Notes: generated from the letters alone by a model not told the origin. DNA of 64,000 nt from Candidatus Opimibacter iunctus (GCA_016716665.1 JADJVH010000010.1:153351-217350), one strand, 5' to 3'; positions 30,770 to 40,791 are shown, counted from the stretch's first letter. A program made the numbers and translations.

Positions 30770-33008
30770 GTTTAACATTAACCTGGGGAAAAGTTCTTCC
30801 GGGGATGATGTCTACTTCTTCTTGTGTAGGATTCGGGTAAACTAAAAAATGTGTTTGATTTTGAAGCGCTCCATCAGAAGAAACAAAGGTTGATTCTCTC
30901 GCCCCAAGATCGGGACCGATACCGTTATAATCATAAAATCCCTTCACCTGAATTCCCCTATCAATCATTGGGCTCCCAGGCATCAGTGTAAAATTCCCGC
31001 TAGCGGCATCTGCAAACTGAGGATCTTCCTGAAATGAATACTCAATCACTATCTTATCGCTTCCTGTGATAGCGGTCAGTTCATTTTGCAGATCAAGTAC
31101 ATCATAGACTTCGTGACAGGTATATTGGCCATGAACTTCCTTGATGGTGGCTATAGGCTTCTGGCTTGCAGTGTAGTAATTATCATAAACCGAGGTGAGT
31201 TGGAAATGCGTTTTGTCTTTGAAGCCCTGGAAATACCCGATTTCATTTTGTAGCGCATAATATATGTTATTGACAAATGTGGCTTTTTTCCATTCGCCAT
31301 CCCACAAGGTATAGGTAAACCCAAGTGTGTCTTCACTGTGAAAAGTGTTGTTGATGAAATAAACAGAACCGGCCTGATCATCGGGAACTAAGCCTGAATT
31401 TGATTTGATGCCTACCCCTGCTGAGGTAAAGGCCATCGGAGGGTTACAACCTGTATAGTAGGGATCGTTCGGTATGTTTTGCCTGCTTGCAATATGGTGT
31501 ATCACATTTCTGTAAAAGTATCTAGGCCCTGTCAGCGGCGGTGCTAACGAGAAGCCTGCCATAGCGCTCCTGATCTCATTGTTCCACACCCTGAGGTTGC
31601 TCCACTGCCCATCACACTCGATAGCATCAAAATTGTCCACAAATGTATTGTCATAGATATCCGCCTCATCTATGATCCCGGTTTCAAATTGCTTGACTAT
31701 TCCAGAACACGTTCCTTCAAACAGGCTTCCCCTGATGGCAATACGATGTCCGTCCTCCAGAAAAACGGCTCCGTTTTCAAATTGACGGCACACTGATGTG
31801 GGAACAAATACAGACTGATTTGATACTGATTTTTTCAACATGCCATGTGACCAGAGACCGGTTTCATCTTTAAATGAACATGACTGGATCAGTATATCAT
31901 CACAGGTACCACCAAACGACAGATGAAAGTTATTGTACGCAAACCGGCAATTGGAAAAAACCACCTGGTGAACATTCCGGAGATCAAAGGCCATAGCCGC
32001 ATTCCCTAATGAAAATAAGGGTACGGTGGGTTTTGCAAAATTCTTAACGGTAATGCCATCAAAGACCAGGTGTGCCTTGCTGCCATTGCCATAGATCGTC
32101 ATAAAACGAAAAGCCTGCGACAAGATCACTTCACTTTCGTTTGGATCTGTACCCTCGCGGGTGTGTATGTAGATCGTCTTATCATCACGTACAAATCCAT
32201 CATATTGAAAGCCTAGTCCGGTCAGGCTGAAGGTATCCACGAGGATGTTAGGCATCACAGAAGGATAGGGATATAACATCTTTCCATTCAAGAGACACAG
32301 ATTGGTATAGGAGGCGGCTTCAGGAAGTGCTGCACTATATAGGTTAGGATTGCTTTGGCTTTGCGTCCATTGCAACGGCTGGTAATATCCTCCGTCAAAA
32401 ACAGGATTTGCTCCCGGTGCTGCCATAAATAGTATAGGCTCTCCAGAGGAACAATCTCCTGTAATAGAGATCGCCAATTCCTTGTCCGGGTAAAGTCCAT
32501 CTTTTAACATAATAGTGGTGCCACAGGAAAGTGGTGATCCCAGCAGCACACTTAGCTTTCCCGGTGATTGTTGCGTATACTCTGTTCCGATGCCTCCTGG
32601 TGAAACCCATTTAATATTGTTTGTTGGTTGAACCTCAAAAACCTCGCGTGTAGTTATGGTTTGAATTGAAAGGTTGATAACATTCAGTTTTGGAAAAGAA
32701 TCAACTAAGCGGACACTGATTTCATAAGTTGTTGCAGGCTGCAAGCCAAACAAACTTTCCTTAAACTGATCCACTCCTTTATTAGAGATTCTGTCCGCCT
32801 CAATTCCGGATTTCCAACCGGCATCTGTTACCTCCTTATACTCCACAAAACAGTGGCTGTTGTGATCGGCATCATACCCTGGTGGCAGAGCCACTTCAAT
32901 ACCGGCCGTATAGATAAAGGGGTGGATGAAGAGTTGCTGTGCTTCTAAATGACCGTAGAAAAAGCCAATGACACAAAAAAGGCATACACGTATCGTATTA
33001 TTTTCCAT
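30723..33008 (-). CDS. Secreted parallel beta-helix protein with frameshifted T9SS signal
   Basis: Exported protein of 761 residues as it stands. It has a signal peptide (MENNTIRVCLFCVIGFFYGHLEAQ), a fibronectin-like N-terminal region (~30-120), and then a right-handed parallel beta-helix seen as repeated short strands with NN/N turns (GITVKNFAKPT, VFSNCRFAYNNFHL, IRGSLFEGTCSG, IYDNTFVDNFDAIE, WNNEIRSAMAG). This fold is typical of polysaccharide lyases and surface carbohydrate-binding proteins. The C-terminus begins a T9SS type A domain (FLVYPNPTQEEVDIIPG) but a one-base shift diverts it to a short wrong tail; the missing part lies downstream in another frame. As read, the protein would not be secreted by T9SS. 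Confidence 0.8.
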   Translation of the reverse strand: MENNTIRVCLFCVIGFFYGHLEAQQLFIHPFIYTAGIEVALPPGYDADHNSHCFVEYKEVTDAGWKSGIEADRISNKGVDQFKESLFGLQPATTYEISVRLVDSFPKLNVINLSIQTITTREVFEVQPTNNIKWVSPGGIGTEYTQQSPGKLSVLLGSPLSCGTTIMLKDGLYPDKELAISITGDCSSGEPILFMAAPGANPVFDGGYYQPLQWTQSQSNPNLYSAALPEAASYTNLCLLNGKMLYPYPSVMPNILVDTFSLTGLGFQYDGFVRDDKTIYIHTREGTDPNESEVILSQAFRFMTIYGNGSKAHLVFDGITVKNFAKPTVPLFSLGNAAMAFDLRNVHQVVFSNCRFAYNNFHLSFGGTCDDILIQSCSFKDETGLWSHGMLKKSVSNQSVFVPTSVCRQFENGAVFLEDGHRIAIRGSLFEGTCSGIVKQFETGIIDEADIYDNTFVDNFDAIECDGQWSNLRVWNNEIRSAMAGFSLAPPLTGPRYFYRNVIHHIASRQNIPNDPYYTGCNPPMAFTSAGVGIKSNSGLVPDDQAGSVYFINNTFHSEDTLGFTYTLWDGEWKKATFVNNIYYALQNEIGYFQGFKDKTHFQLTSVYDNYYTASQKPIATIKEVHGQYTCHEVYDVLDLQNELTAITGSDKIVIEYSFQEDPQFADAASGNFTLMPGSPMIDRGIQVKGFYDYNGIGPDLGARESTFVSSDGALQNQTHFLVYPNPTQEEVDIIPGRTFPQVNVKLFKCFRPAYFSSFIF

Positions 33009-33068
33009 CCGGGGAGTTAGGTTTTGAATGCACCAATGGGTCTACATGTTCAATGTGCCATACGGTGT

Positions 33069-34241
33069 TCATGTTGTTTCTTCTTTAACGGCATTTTCTT
33101 CAATGCCGTGCCCGGGTAGTGTCATCCGTAACCAAATATAACCAGCTACGCCCGCTATAAGTGAAGCCAAAAGCACAGCAACCTTTGCGTTGACAATAGT
33201 CCCCATATCTGAAAACGCAAGCAGGGTAATAAAAATGGACATCGTAAACCCTATGCCCGCCAGCATGCCGGCTCCGGTAAGATGTGTTTTATTAATGCCT
33301 TGTGGCAAGGCAGACCACCCCAATCCAATACCCAACAAGGAAAACAACACAATGCCAATTGGCTTTCCTAAAACCAATCCGCCAATGATACCGAGATTAT
33401 TGGCGTCACCCATGGAGTGAATGACATCAGCCGAAACTGCGATAGCTGTATTAGCCAGGGCAAACAAGGGAAGCACCAAAAAAGCCACAGGCTTGTGGAG
33501 CATATGTTGCAATCTGAAGGATGGTGACTTCTCTCCTCCATCTCTGAAGGGAAGGGCAAAAGCAACAAGGACGCCTGTGATGGTTGGGTGAATACCGGCA
33601 CGATATAAACCAAACCACAGCCATGCACCCAATGCCAGGTACACCCATATTTGGTCCACCTTAAGTCGGTTAAGGAGTATCATCAGGCCAAAGAGTGCCA
33701 CTGACATCACCAGGTAAATCAATGACAGGCTATCCGTATAAAAAAGTGCAATGATCATGATCGCCCCCAGATCATCGATGATCGCCAGTGCGGTGAGAAA
33801 TAATTTCAGCATCAGCGGCACACGACTTCCCAGCAGGGAGAGTATACCCAGAGAAAAAGCTATGTCTGTAGCCATCGGGATGCCAAACCCATTTTCAAAG
33901 GGAGTGCCGTGATTTAATCCAAAGTGTATTGCCGCAGGAACCAACATGCCGCCAACAGCCGCCATGATCGGCAGCATTGCTTTTTTAAGATCCGAAAACT
34001 CTCCTACATAGATTTCACGCTCGATCTCCAGTCCAACCAGGAGAAAGAACAACGTCATCAATCCATCATTGATCCAAAACTCTATTGGCCTGGAAAAAAG
34101 GTCTGTATGCCATATATGCTGATAGGCCTGGCCAAGCCCTGAATTGGCTATGCTCAGGGAAACAGCCGTGCAGGCAATAAGCACCAATCCGGCAGCTTTT
34201 TCGCTTTCAAAAAATTCACTGAATAATTTACTTGCCTTCAT
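33069..34241 (-). CDS. nhaA: Na+/H+ antiporter NhaA
   Basis: Inner-membrane sodium/proton antiporter that expels Na+ in exchange for H+ and so serves pH and salt homeostasis. The 390 residues contain about 12 membrane helices. The ion-binding pair of aspartates is present in FLTALAIIDDLGAIMI (~residues 155-160), as are the early helix signature LMTLFFLLVGLEIERE and the crossing-helix sequence MATDIAFSLGILSLLG. No adjacent regulator of the NhaR type is seen. The upstream AlkD gene lies 34 bp away on the same strand, so the two may share a transcript. Confidence 0.95.
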   Translation of the reverse strand: MKASKLFSEFFESEKAAGLVLIACTAVSLSIANSGLGQAYQHIWHTDLFSRPIEFWINDGLMTLFFLLVGLEIEREIYVGEFSDLKKAMLPIMAAVGGMLVPAAIHFGLNHGTPFENGFGIPMATDIAFSLGILSLLGSRVPLMLKLFLTALAIIDDLGAIMIIALFYTDSLSLIYLVMSVALFGLMILLNRLKVDQIWVYLALGAWLWFGLYRAGIHPTITGVLVAFALPFRDGGEKSPSFRLQHMLHKPVAFLVLPLFALANTAIAVSADVIHSMGDANNLGIIGGLVLGKPIGIVLFSLLGIGLGWSALPQGINKTHLTGAGMLAGIGFTMSIFITLLAFSDMGTIVNAKVAVLLASLIAGVAGYIWLRMTLPGHGIEENAVKEETT

Positions 34242-34275
34242 CTTTCGGCCGGTGTTTGCCTGTTAAATTACGTCA

Positions 34276-34977
34276 TCAAATCATTTTATTGACCTGCTTC
34301 ATCGCTTCACGCACAGTGAGTCCTGATAATTGGTGCTTTTGTACAAAGGCAAGGACCTTTTGCGGATTTACTTTTGCATGTTGCCGCAGCGCCCACCCAC
34401 ACGCTTTGCGCAGAAAGAATTCCTTGCTGTCTGCTACACGGGTGATCATCTCAAATAAAAGTTTCTCATCGGTGGTCTCCCTGTAAAAGAGCTGATGGAT
34501 GATCGCTACCCTTTGCAGCCACATATGCCCTGAGTCCATCCATTTGTGCGCATAGGTATGTTGTAATTCAGGGAATCGCTTAAAATGCATACCCACGAGC
34601 TTAGCCAGCCAATCAACAGTGTCCCACCACGAATTGGTGGTGATACATTTCTCCAACACCCTGATCCAGGTCTTGTTTTGTTCACCGATCCTCCGCTGCA
34701 TCATCTCTATCGCGACATACTGAACTTCACGGTATTCCTGGTCAAAGCACAACATCACAAATCGCTCAAGTGGCTTGCCTGTGAATAAACCATACGAAGC
34801 AAACAGCTCTCTGGCCAAGGCCATCCATTGTGGTGCGCCCAGTCCGCAATATTCAAACTGATCCTTCATGTATGCCCTTTGTTGCTCGGCACGAAACGGA
34901 TCACCGGCATTGACAAAGGTCTCCACCAGGATCTGCCGGTATTGTTCAGGGGATATGTCAGGCAAAAAATATTTCAT
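34276..34977 (-). CDS. DNA alkylation repair protein, AlkD family
   Basis: HEAT-like repeat DNA glycosylase that removes bulky or positively charged alkylated bases. The family core is clear: YREVQYVAIEMMQRR (helical repeat), NSWWDTVDWLAKLVG near residue 115 with the catalytic Trp and Asp, MWLQRVAIIHQLFY, and FFLRKACGWALRQHAKVNPQKVLAFV near the C-terminus. The length of 233 matches. It is cytosolic. It precedes nhaA by 34 bp on the same strand without obvious functional link. Confidence 0.92.
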   Translation of the reverse strand: MKYFLPDISPEQYRQILVETFVNAGDPFRAEQQRAYMKDQFEYCGLGAPQWMALARELFASYGLFTGKPLERFVMLCFDQEYREVQYVAIEMMQRRIGEQNKTWIRVLEKCITTNSWWDTVDWLAKLVGMHFKRFPELQHTYAHKWMDSGHMWLQRVAIIHQLFYRETTDEKLLFEMITRVADSKEFFLRKACGWALRQHAKVNPQKVLAFVQKHQLSGLTVREAMKQVNKMI

Positions 34978-35093
34978 GATTCATTTTTGGGGTTCAACCT
35001 ACACCTATGCAACGATACGTATCAAAAACAGTCTTTGGGTATTTGACGTTTTGTCGCGTCCGGGGTCACCGGTCAAAGGATCGTGGCCCCGAT

Positions 35094-36731
35094 TTAGTTG
35101 AGTTTATCCACCATATTCTTCCCGATGTAAAAATTCTGGTCGACTGATATTGTCTTGATCGGAGCAGGTTGCTTTAGTTTCTGCCAGTTGCCCGTCGGGG
35201 TAATCCGTATTTTTTGTCCGTTGTCAATCGTGATATAAACCGGCATATTGAATCCTTCTACGATATTGGTGTACCGGAAGCTAAAGGTCTTTCCCTTGAT
35301 ATTATATTCCAGTACAGGGATCCGGGTATCGCGAAGATACTGGTTGAAAAAAGCCTTGAGGTCAAGACCTGTAGCCTGGGCTATGTAGGTTTCGATCTGG
35401 GCAGTGTTCACTGTCTGATGATAGAAATCACGTTGCAGGCCGCGCAGTGTTTCTCTCCATCTGGCATCATCGTCAAGCCATGTACGGAGGGAGTGCAACA
35501 TATTCGCCCCTTTGGAATACATGTCTGGAGATCCTTCTTTGTTTACATTATACTTGCCGATGATTGGCTTGGCATTACCGATATCGCTTCGGGTACCTAT
35601 GACATATTCGCTGGCAGCCTGCTTGCCGTAATAATAATCTACAAACAAGCCTTCTGCATAGCTGGCAAACGCTTCATGGATCCACATGTCTGCTATATCT
35701 GTATACGTCACGTTGTTGGCCCACCATTCATGTGCAGATTCATGGATGATGATATAATCCCATTTCAGTCCCCACCCGGTCGAGGACAAGTCACGTCCGA
35801 GGTAGCCCATTCTGTATTTGTTTCCATAGGTCACACTGCTCTGGTGCTCCATCCCGAGATAGGGCACCTCTACGAGCTTATAGCCGTCTTCATAGAAAGG
35901 ATATGGCCCAAACCAGTATTCGAATGCCCGGATCGTACGATAGGCATCCTGAAAATGCTCCCTGGCCTTTTCGTAATTGTCCTGTAAGACATAGAAGTTG
36001 AGGTCCAGAATACCCTTTTCTCCATGAAGGGTGTCCGCCCAGTGTGCGTATTTTCCGATGTTGACATTGACCCCATAGTTGTTGATGGGATTGGACACAA
36101 ACCATTGGTAGGTCTTACGTCCGTCAGCGAGAGAGTCAATGTGCCTCAGCCTGCCATTGGACACATCGGCCAAAGGTGCAGGCACCGTGATACTGATGAG
36201 CATGCTGTCTGGTTCGTCATACATGTGATCCTTGCATGGCCACCATACGCTGGCACCTAGTCCCTGGCACGACGTGGCGACAAAAGGATTTCCATTCTTG
36301 TCTTTAGACCAGGTGAATCCTCCATCCCATGGGGGACGTACTGCTTCTACCGGCACCCCTTCATACTGGATGGTGATTTTATCCCTGTCACCTGACACCA
36401 GCGGATAAGGGAAGCGGACCCAATAGACACTGCCTTCACGTGTATAGGTGAGGCTCAGCCCTTTATAATCTATGTGCGTGATGCGCAGTGGCTCCTGAAG
36501 ATCGATCTGCATGACCTCCTGCGGGATGATCACCATAAAATATATAGTGTTAGTTCCCTTAATGCGCTTATTGGTGATATCTACATCAATGGACAGGTCA
36601 TAGTAGGTCAGGTCCCACCATGCACGCTGCGGTGTGATACTGCCCCTGAGGGTGTCCTGGTGGGTGAAAGACTGGGCATAAGCCAGGCTGGTGAAACATA
36701 AAGCCAGAATAAAACTTACTGCGAATCTCAT
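35094..36731 (-). CDS. M1 family zinc metallopeptidase (aminopeptidase N-like), exported
   Basis: Zinc aminopeptidase of the M1 family with a signal peptide (MRFAVSFILALCFTSLAYAQS), so it acts in the periplasm or outside the cell. Zinc ligands are HESAH plus the downstream Glu in WIHEAFASYAEG (HExxH-x18-E). The exopeptidase motif GxMEN is modified to LGMEHQSSVTYG (Asn replaced by His), which also occurs in some Bacteroidota members. An N-terminal beta-saddle domain (~20-210) and a thermolysin-like domain are present, but the large C-terminal helical domain of PepN is missing, giving 545 residues. It stands alone on the strand. Confidence 0.9.
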   Translation of the reverse strand: MRFAVSFILALCFTSLAYAQSFTHQDTLRGSITPQRAWWDLTYYDLSIDVDITNKRIKGTNTIYFMVIIPQEVMQIDLQEPLRITHIDYKGLSLTYTREGSVYWVRFPYPLVSGDRDKITIQYEGVPVEAVRPPWDGGFTWSKDKNGNPFVATSCQGLGASVWWPCKDHMYDEPDSMLISITVPAPLADVSNGRLRHIDSLADGRKTYQWFVSNPINNYGVNVNIGKYAHWADTLHGEKGILDLNFYVLQDNYEKAREHFQDAYRTIRAFEYWFGPYPFYEDGYKLVEVPYLGMEHQSSVTYGNKYRMGYLGRDLSSTGWGLKWDYIIIHESAHEWWANNVTYTDIADMWIHEAFASYAEGLFVDYYYGKQAASEYVIGTRSDIGNAKPIIGKYNVNKEGSPDMYSKGANMLHSLRTWLDDDARWRETLRGLQRDFYHQTVNTAQIETYIAQATGLDLKAFFNQYLRDTRIPVLEYNIKGKTFSFRYTNIVEGFNMPVYITIDNGQKIRITPTGNWQKLKQPAPIKTISVDQNFYIGKNMVDKLN

Positions 36732-36780
36732 ATACAGTCAAACTTTCATGATTACTGATAAATCGATATCAAAACGAATT

Positions 36781-37851
36781 TCACGACGACGTCGCCGTCT
36801 GCCGGAACAAAGTAAATAATTCCCCTTCACGCTTTCCTTCGCCAAATGAATCTATGATATGTTGCCGTGCGGCAACCGCCATGCTTTCTTTGTGCTCATA
36901 CGCTACAGCCTGCTGTATAGTTTCCAGGATCAGCGCATCGTCCCGGTGCCTGACGATAAATCCTGCATTTCCAATGATCTCCGGAATGGCTGCAACATCT
37001 GATCCGATCGGAATACATCCGCACAACATCGCTTCGCAGATGGCGCTCGGAAATCCTTCCGCTATGGATAGCTGCAGGTAAAACTCATGGCTACTGTAAT
37101 ATTCCGGCAGCTCATCATAGGGTACCGGGGGAAGGACACTTACATTGGAAGGAATCTGCACAGGAAAATCCTTTGCTTCGCATCCAATGATTGTAAAGGT
37201 GTACTGTGGGAAATGCGTTGCGATCATGATCATCTTATCAATCCCCTTGCGTACAAATGAGGATCCCTCAATGCCAAAGGCTACAGAAATAAAACTGTTG
37301 GTACTGCGATGCCGGGCGACGGGATAAAACTTTGTTGGATTATACTCCAGTGCGATCACCTTGTGAGGGACTTCAAGGGGACGGCACCAGTGATAGATAC
37401 CCTGCATTGTCGAATCTACTGTATAATATCCGGAATTGCTTTCAATAAGATTGCGCGATACAGGTACGAGCATCGATGCGCGATGCGCAGAAAAGCAGGT
37501 GGCCCATGCATACCAGCGTTTTGTAAAATTGCCATACCGGAAGGAAGGATAATTAAAACAATCTGTTCCACCGAGGAAGAGGATACATTGCTTACCGGTC
37601 CATTTAGCGAACCATGAAGGAAGGACGCTGTGATACCCTGCAAAAAAACACACGAAGCTGTCATATTTCCAGCCTGCTGTGAGCAGGAAAATGAACTGGC
37701 GGAGAAAACTCAGTGGTGTACGTTTTTTGTTGTCCGTCTTAAAATGATATGGCGTGACTTTAAAATGCTTTTCGAGCAGGCGTATATCGGTATTGACAAA
37801 GGACCTTCTCGCGGTATAGATGTATAATATATTCGTACTTTTGTTTTTCAT
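36781..37851 (-). CDS. Glycosyltransferase family 4-like protein
   Basis: GT-B fold glycosyltransferase, 356 residues. The N-terminal Rossmann half has FLGGTDCFNYPSFRYG; the C-terminal half has the donor-binding region with the GT4 Ex7E motif (EGFPSAICEAMLCGCIPIGSD), including the two glutamates. It is expected to move a sugar from a nucleotide-sugar onto a surface or capsular glycan. Its start codon is only 20 bp from the divergent start of the epimerase gene, whose promoter box therefore overlaps this region. Together with that gene and the methyltransferase it suggests a small glycan-modification locus. Confidence 0.85.
   Translation of the reverse strand: MKNKSTNILYIYTARRSFVNTDIRLLEKHFKVTPYHFKTDNKKRTPLSFLRQFIFLLTAGWKYDSFVCFFAGYHSVLPSWFAKWTGKQCILFLGGTDCFNYPSFRYGNFTKRWYAWATCFSAHRASMLVPVSRNLIESNSGYYTVDSTMQGIYHWCRPLEVPHKVIALEYNPTKFYPVARHRSTNSFISVAFGIEGSSFVRKGIDKMIMIATHFPQYTFTIIGCEAKDFPVQIPSNVSVLPPVPYDELPEYYSSHEFYLQLSIAEGFPSAICEAMLCGCIPIGSDVAAIPEIIGNAGFIVRHRDDALILETIQQAVAYEHKESMAVAARQHIIDSFGEGKREGELFTLFRQTATSS
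37836..37843 (+). promoter_or_regulatory. -7 box of the epimerase/methyltransferase operon
   Basis: TACTTTTG matches TAnnTTTG, 28 nt before the ATG at 37872. It lies inside the first codons of the divergent glycosyltransferase gene. No -33 TTG is seen. Confidence 0.4.
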
Positions 37852-37871
37852 TTGATAGATGCGCCTTTTTC

Positions 37872-38537
37872 ATGATTGTTGGTCGCGGCCTCATTGCTAC
37901 AGCATTTAGAAATTCCTTATTTGATTGTCCTCCGTTTGTGGTATTTGCTTCCGGGGTATCCAATTCAACGGAAAGTGATCCGGAAGCGTATGCACGGGAA
38001 CTGGCGTTATTGGATCCATACCTCACCAAAAATACGACATTAATCTACTTTAGTACGACGAGCATCTTTGATCCGACCAAAGTGCACACGGCTTATATCC
38101 GGCATAAGTTAGCCATTGAAAAACGGATCAGGGACCATGCGGAATCCTATCTCCTTATACGACTTCCTATCCTGGTAGGCCGTACATCAAATCCTTATAC
38201 CCTGATCAATTTCCTGGCCAACGCAGTACGGGAAGAAAGGCCCATCACCCTTCATGCCAATGCCTGCAGGCATCTGTTGGATATCGATGACCTGGTGCCT
38301 GTACTGACTCCCTTTGCCGGGATGACCCGGGTACGTGAGACGATCAATATTCCAGGCTCTGATAAAATATCCGTACCCCGGCTTGCTGAGAAAATCGAAA
38401 ACGTAATGCACAAGAAAGGCATATTCACCTGGGAGAATTCCGGGGCCTGCTATGACATACCGCCTGATGCAGGTAAAACAATCTTTGTCGGTGGTCCAAA
38501 GTATATAGAAGATATGCTTATTAAATATCTTGGCTGA
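37872..38537 (+). CDS. NAD-dependent epimerase/dehydratase-like SDR protein
   Basis: Short 221-residue member of the extended SDR family. The Rossmann glycine motif is at the very N-terminus (MIVGRGLIATAF), a Ser/Thr strand follows (YFSTTSIFDPTKVHTAY), and YIRHK near residue 77 gives the YxxxK catalytic pair. It is shorter than typical nucleotide-sugar epimerases (~300 aa), lacking part of the C-terminal substrate domain, so a reductase role on a nucleotide-sugar is possible. It is followed after 29 bp by the methyltransferase gene in the same orientation. Confidence 0.75.
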   Translation: MIVGRGLIATAFRNSLFDCPPFVVFASGVSNSTESDPEAYARELALLDPYLTKNTTLIYFSTTSIFDPTKVHTAYIRHKLAIEKRIRDHAESYLLIRLPILVGRTSNPYTLINFLANAVREERPITLHANACRHLLDIDDLVPVLTPFAGMTRVRETINIPGSDKISVPRLAEKIENVMHKKGIFTWENSGACYDIPPDAGKTIFVGGPKYIEDMLIKYLG

Positions 38538-38566
38538 TTATTATCACTCATCCCTTTCAAACGATT

Positions 38567-39214
38567 ATGTCCCTAACACAGAAAATAGTCACTTTATCCA
38601 ACCGGTTGACCGGATCGTTCAGGAAAAAATTGTTCAACCATTATCCCACCCTCAACTTTGAGGATAAGCACCTGCAACATCTTGAGTCCCTTAAGGATCG
38701 TGCCGAACTATTGAAGCGGATGCCCGCACATGGCATAGTCGCTGAAATCGGTGTCAATGAAGGCGATTTTTCAGAACAGATCCTTACCCTCTGCGCGCCT
38801 CAGAAACTGGTATTGATCGATGTGTGGGCTTCAAAGCGCTATCATGGCGGATTATTTGACAAAGTGAAAGCCCGGTTTGCCACCCAGCTTGGCAATGGCA
38901 GTATGTCTATCATCAGGGATTTGTCTTTTGGCGCTATCGCCTCCTGTGCAGATGGGTATTTTGACTGGGTCTACCTGGATACGGATCATACCTACAATAC
39001 CACCCGGAGAGAGCTAGAATTGCTGCGACCTAAAATGAAGAAGGGAGGCATCATCGCGGGACATGACTATATCAACGGCAACTGGAATGCAGGTCATCGC
39101 TATGGTGTCGTAGAAGCAGTGCGTGAGTTTTGCCTCAAATACAACTGGGAGATGATCTATCTCACGCACGAACTGGATGATCATCCAAGTTTTGCCATCC
39201 GGGAGATAGCGTAG
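38567..39214 (+). CDS. Class I SAM-dependent methyltransferase (Methyltransf_24-like)
   Basis: 215-residue Rossmann-fold methyltransferase. Motif I is GIVAEIGVNEGDFSE near residue 60, the acidic end of strand 2 is VLIDVW near 85, and motif IV with the metal-binding acidic residues is WVYLDTDHTYNTTRRELELL near 130-150. GGIIAGHDY follows. Relatives methylate sugars in glycans or small catechol-like molecules; with an epimerase directly upstream and a glycosyltransferase next door, sugar O-methylation is the likeliest inference. It has no signal peptide. Confidence 0.82.
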   Translation: MSLTQKIVTLSNRLTGSFRKKLFNHYPTLNFEDKHLQHLESLKDRAELLKRMPAHGIVAEIGVNEGDFSEQILTLCAPQKLVLIDVWASKRYHGGLFDKVKARFATQLGNGSMSIIRDLSFGAIASCADGYFDWVYLDTDHTYNTTRRELELLRPKMKKGGIIAGHDYINGNWNAGHRYGVVEAVREFCLKYNWEMIYLTHELDDHPSFAIREIA

Positions 39215-39274
39215 TTTGCTGCCATAGATCTGGTCGCGCAATGGGAGATACAACAGCATCTCACTTCACTTCCT

Positions 39275-40642
39275 TTACCGTTCTACGTCCTGCCTGGTTT
39301 TGGGGATTGGTGGCCCAAGGATAACCGGTCCATGCTGTGTCACCAGGACATTGTCTTCTATCCGAATACCCGTAAAGTTTCGGTATGGGGCGAGTTTGTC
39401 ATAGCATATAAAGTCCCTGAACTTGCCTTCCCCTTCCCACATATCAATCAGTTCCGGGATGAAATAAATACCGGGTTCGACGGTGATGACAAAACCTGGT
39501 TCTAATGCACGGGCCATACGCAGGTATGCAGTACCAAATTGCTTGCTTCGCGCTACGGTATCATCATAGCCGACATTGTTTTCGCCCAGGCCTTCCATAT
39601 CGTGGACATCAAGCCCGATCATGTGTCCCAGCCCGTGGGGAAAAAATAAAGCATGCGCCCCTTCGGCTACTGCTGCATCCGTATCGCCTTTCATCAGGCC
39701 TATTTGCTTAAGCCCTTCCGTAATGATACGAGCTGCCCCCAGGTGAACGTCCAGATATCGCACCCCTGCTTTTGCGGCTTCTATTGATTCTGTTTCAGCC
39801 TTGAGTACGAGGTCATAGATCTCAGCCTGCATAGGGGTGAACTTGGGGCTCACCGGATAGCTCCTCGTGATGTCTCCCGCATAGTACATGCTGTTTTCGG
39901 CACCGATATCGCAGAGCAACATATCTCCTTCCTTGAGCAGGCGGTGATAATCATTGTTGTGCAGCGTCTGTCCCTGGATGGTGCATATCGCCTGGTAGCT
40001 CAGTCTTGCCTGATTGGCAAAGGCGACGCCTTCTGCGATGCCCCTGATCTGCGCTTCATACTTGCCGGGAGCTACAGATTTCCTGATCTGGGTATGGATT
40101 GCTGCCGTGATGTAGAGGGCCTCTTCCATCTGGTCTATCTCCTCCGGTGCTTTGTGTGCCCGTTGCTTGATGACTGCGTGGACGAGGGACATCGAGTGGC
40201 CGCTTTTCACTTCATCAGTTGATTTGCCGAGGAGCTCGGCCAGGTAAAATATACGATCCGCATGATGCTGTGGAAGGTAGTGGATGGTCTTTCCCTTGAG
40301 CCACCCCTGTAAAGCTTGAGTAGTGATGGATGCATCTGCCCCGATCTGTTGAATGCGCTCACTCATGGCTGGCTGTGGGCCCATCCACACTACATCTTCG
40401 ATATCTGCATCGTCTCCAACCAATATGGACTTTCCGCTATCTGCATCTATGATCCCGGACAATCCCGGCTGAGCAAATCCGAAATAATAGAGGAAGCTGC
40501 TGTCCTGCCGGAAAGGGTAGGTGTTGGCTTTGTAATTGTATGCCTGCTCGGCTGACCCGGGAAAGAATAATATCCCACTGCCCATGGCTCTGGAAAGAGC
40601 TTGACGGCGGGCGCTATAGATGGATGCATCAAAGAGTTTCAT
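39275..40642 (-). CDS. pepP: Aminopeptidase P family protein (Xaa-Pro aminopeptidase)
   Basis: M24B metallopeptidase that removes an N-terminal residue preceding proline. An N-terminal AMP_N domain (residues ~1-140) precedes the pita-bread catalytic domain. The two-metal site is complete: DIGAE, AGDITRSYP, HGLGHMIGLDVHD, VEPGIYF and RIEDN. The 455-residue length is normal and no signal peptide is seen, so it is cytosolic. It is convergent with the methyltransferase gene and monocistronic. A TATCTTTC box (40651-40658, minus strand) lies close to the start. Confidence 0.92.
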   Translation of the reverse strand: MKLFDASIYSARRQALSRAMGSGILFFPGSAEQAYNYKANTYPFRQDSSFLYYFGFAQPGLSGIIDADSGKSILVGDDADIEDVVWMGPQPAMSERIQQIGADASITTQALQGWLKGKTIHYLPQHHADRIFYLAELLGKSTDEVKSGHSMSLVHAVIKQRAHKAPEEIDQMEEALYITAAIHTQIRKSVAPGKYEAQIRGIAEGVAFANQARLSYQAICTIQGQTLHNNDYHRLLKEGDMLLCDIGAENSMYYAGDITRSYPVSPKFTPMQAEIYDLVLKAETESIEAAKAGVRYLDVHLGAARIITEGLKQIGLMKGDTDAAVAEGAHALFFPHGLGHMIGLDVHDMEGLGENNVGYDDTVARSKQFGTAYLRMARALEPGFVITVEPGIYFIPELIDMWEGEGKFRDFICYDKLAPYRNFTGIRIEDNVLVTQHGPVILGPPIPKTRQDVER

Positions 40643-40791
40643 AGCGTGAAAGATAAGGAAATAGCTGCTGATCAGAAATGTAGTGCACCATGCAAATATT
40701 CAAATGGAAGCCGTTTTATCAGCTATTATTCATAATTTTAAACATCATCAGTCCCGTTGACCGTTTTATCCTTTTTCCAAAAACCAATGGT

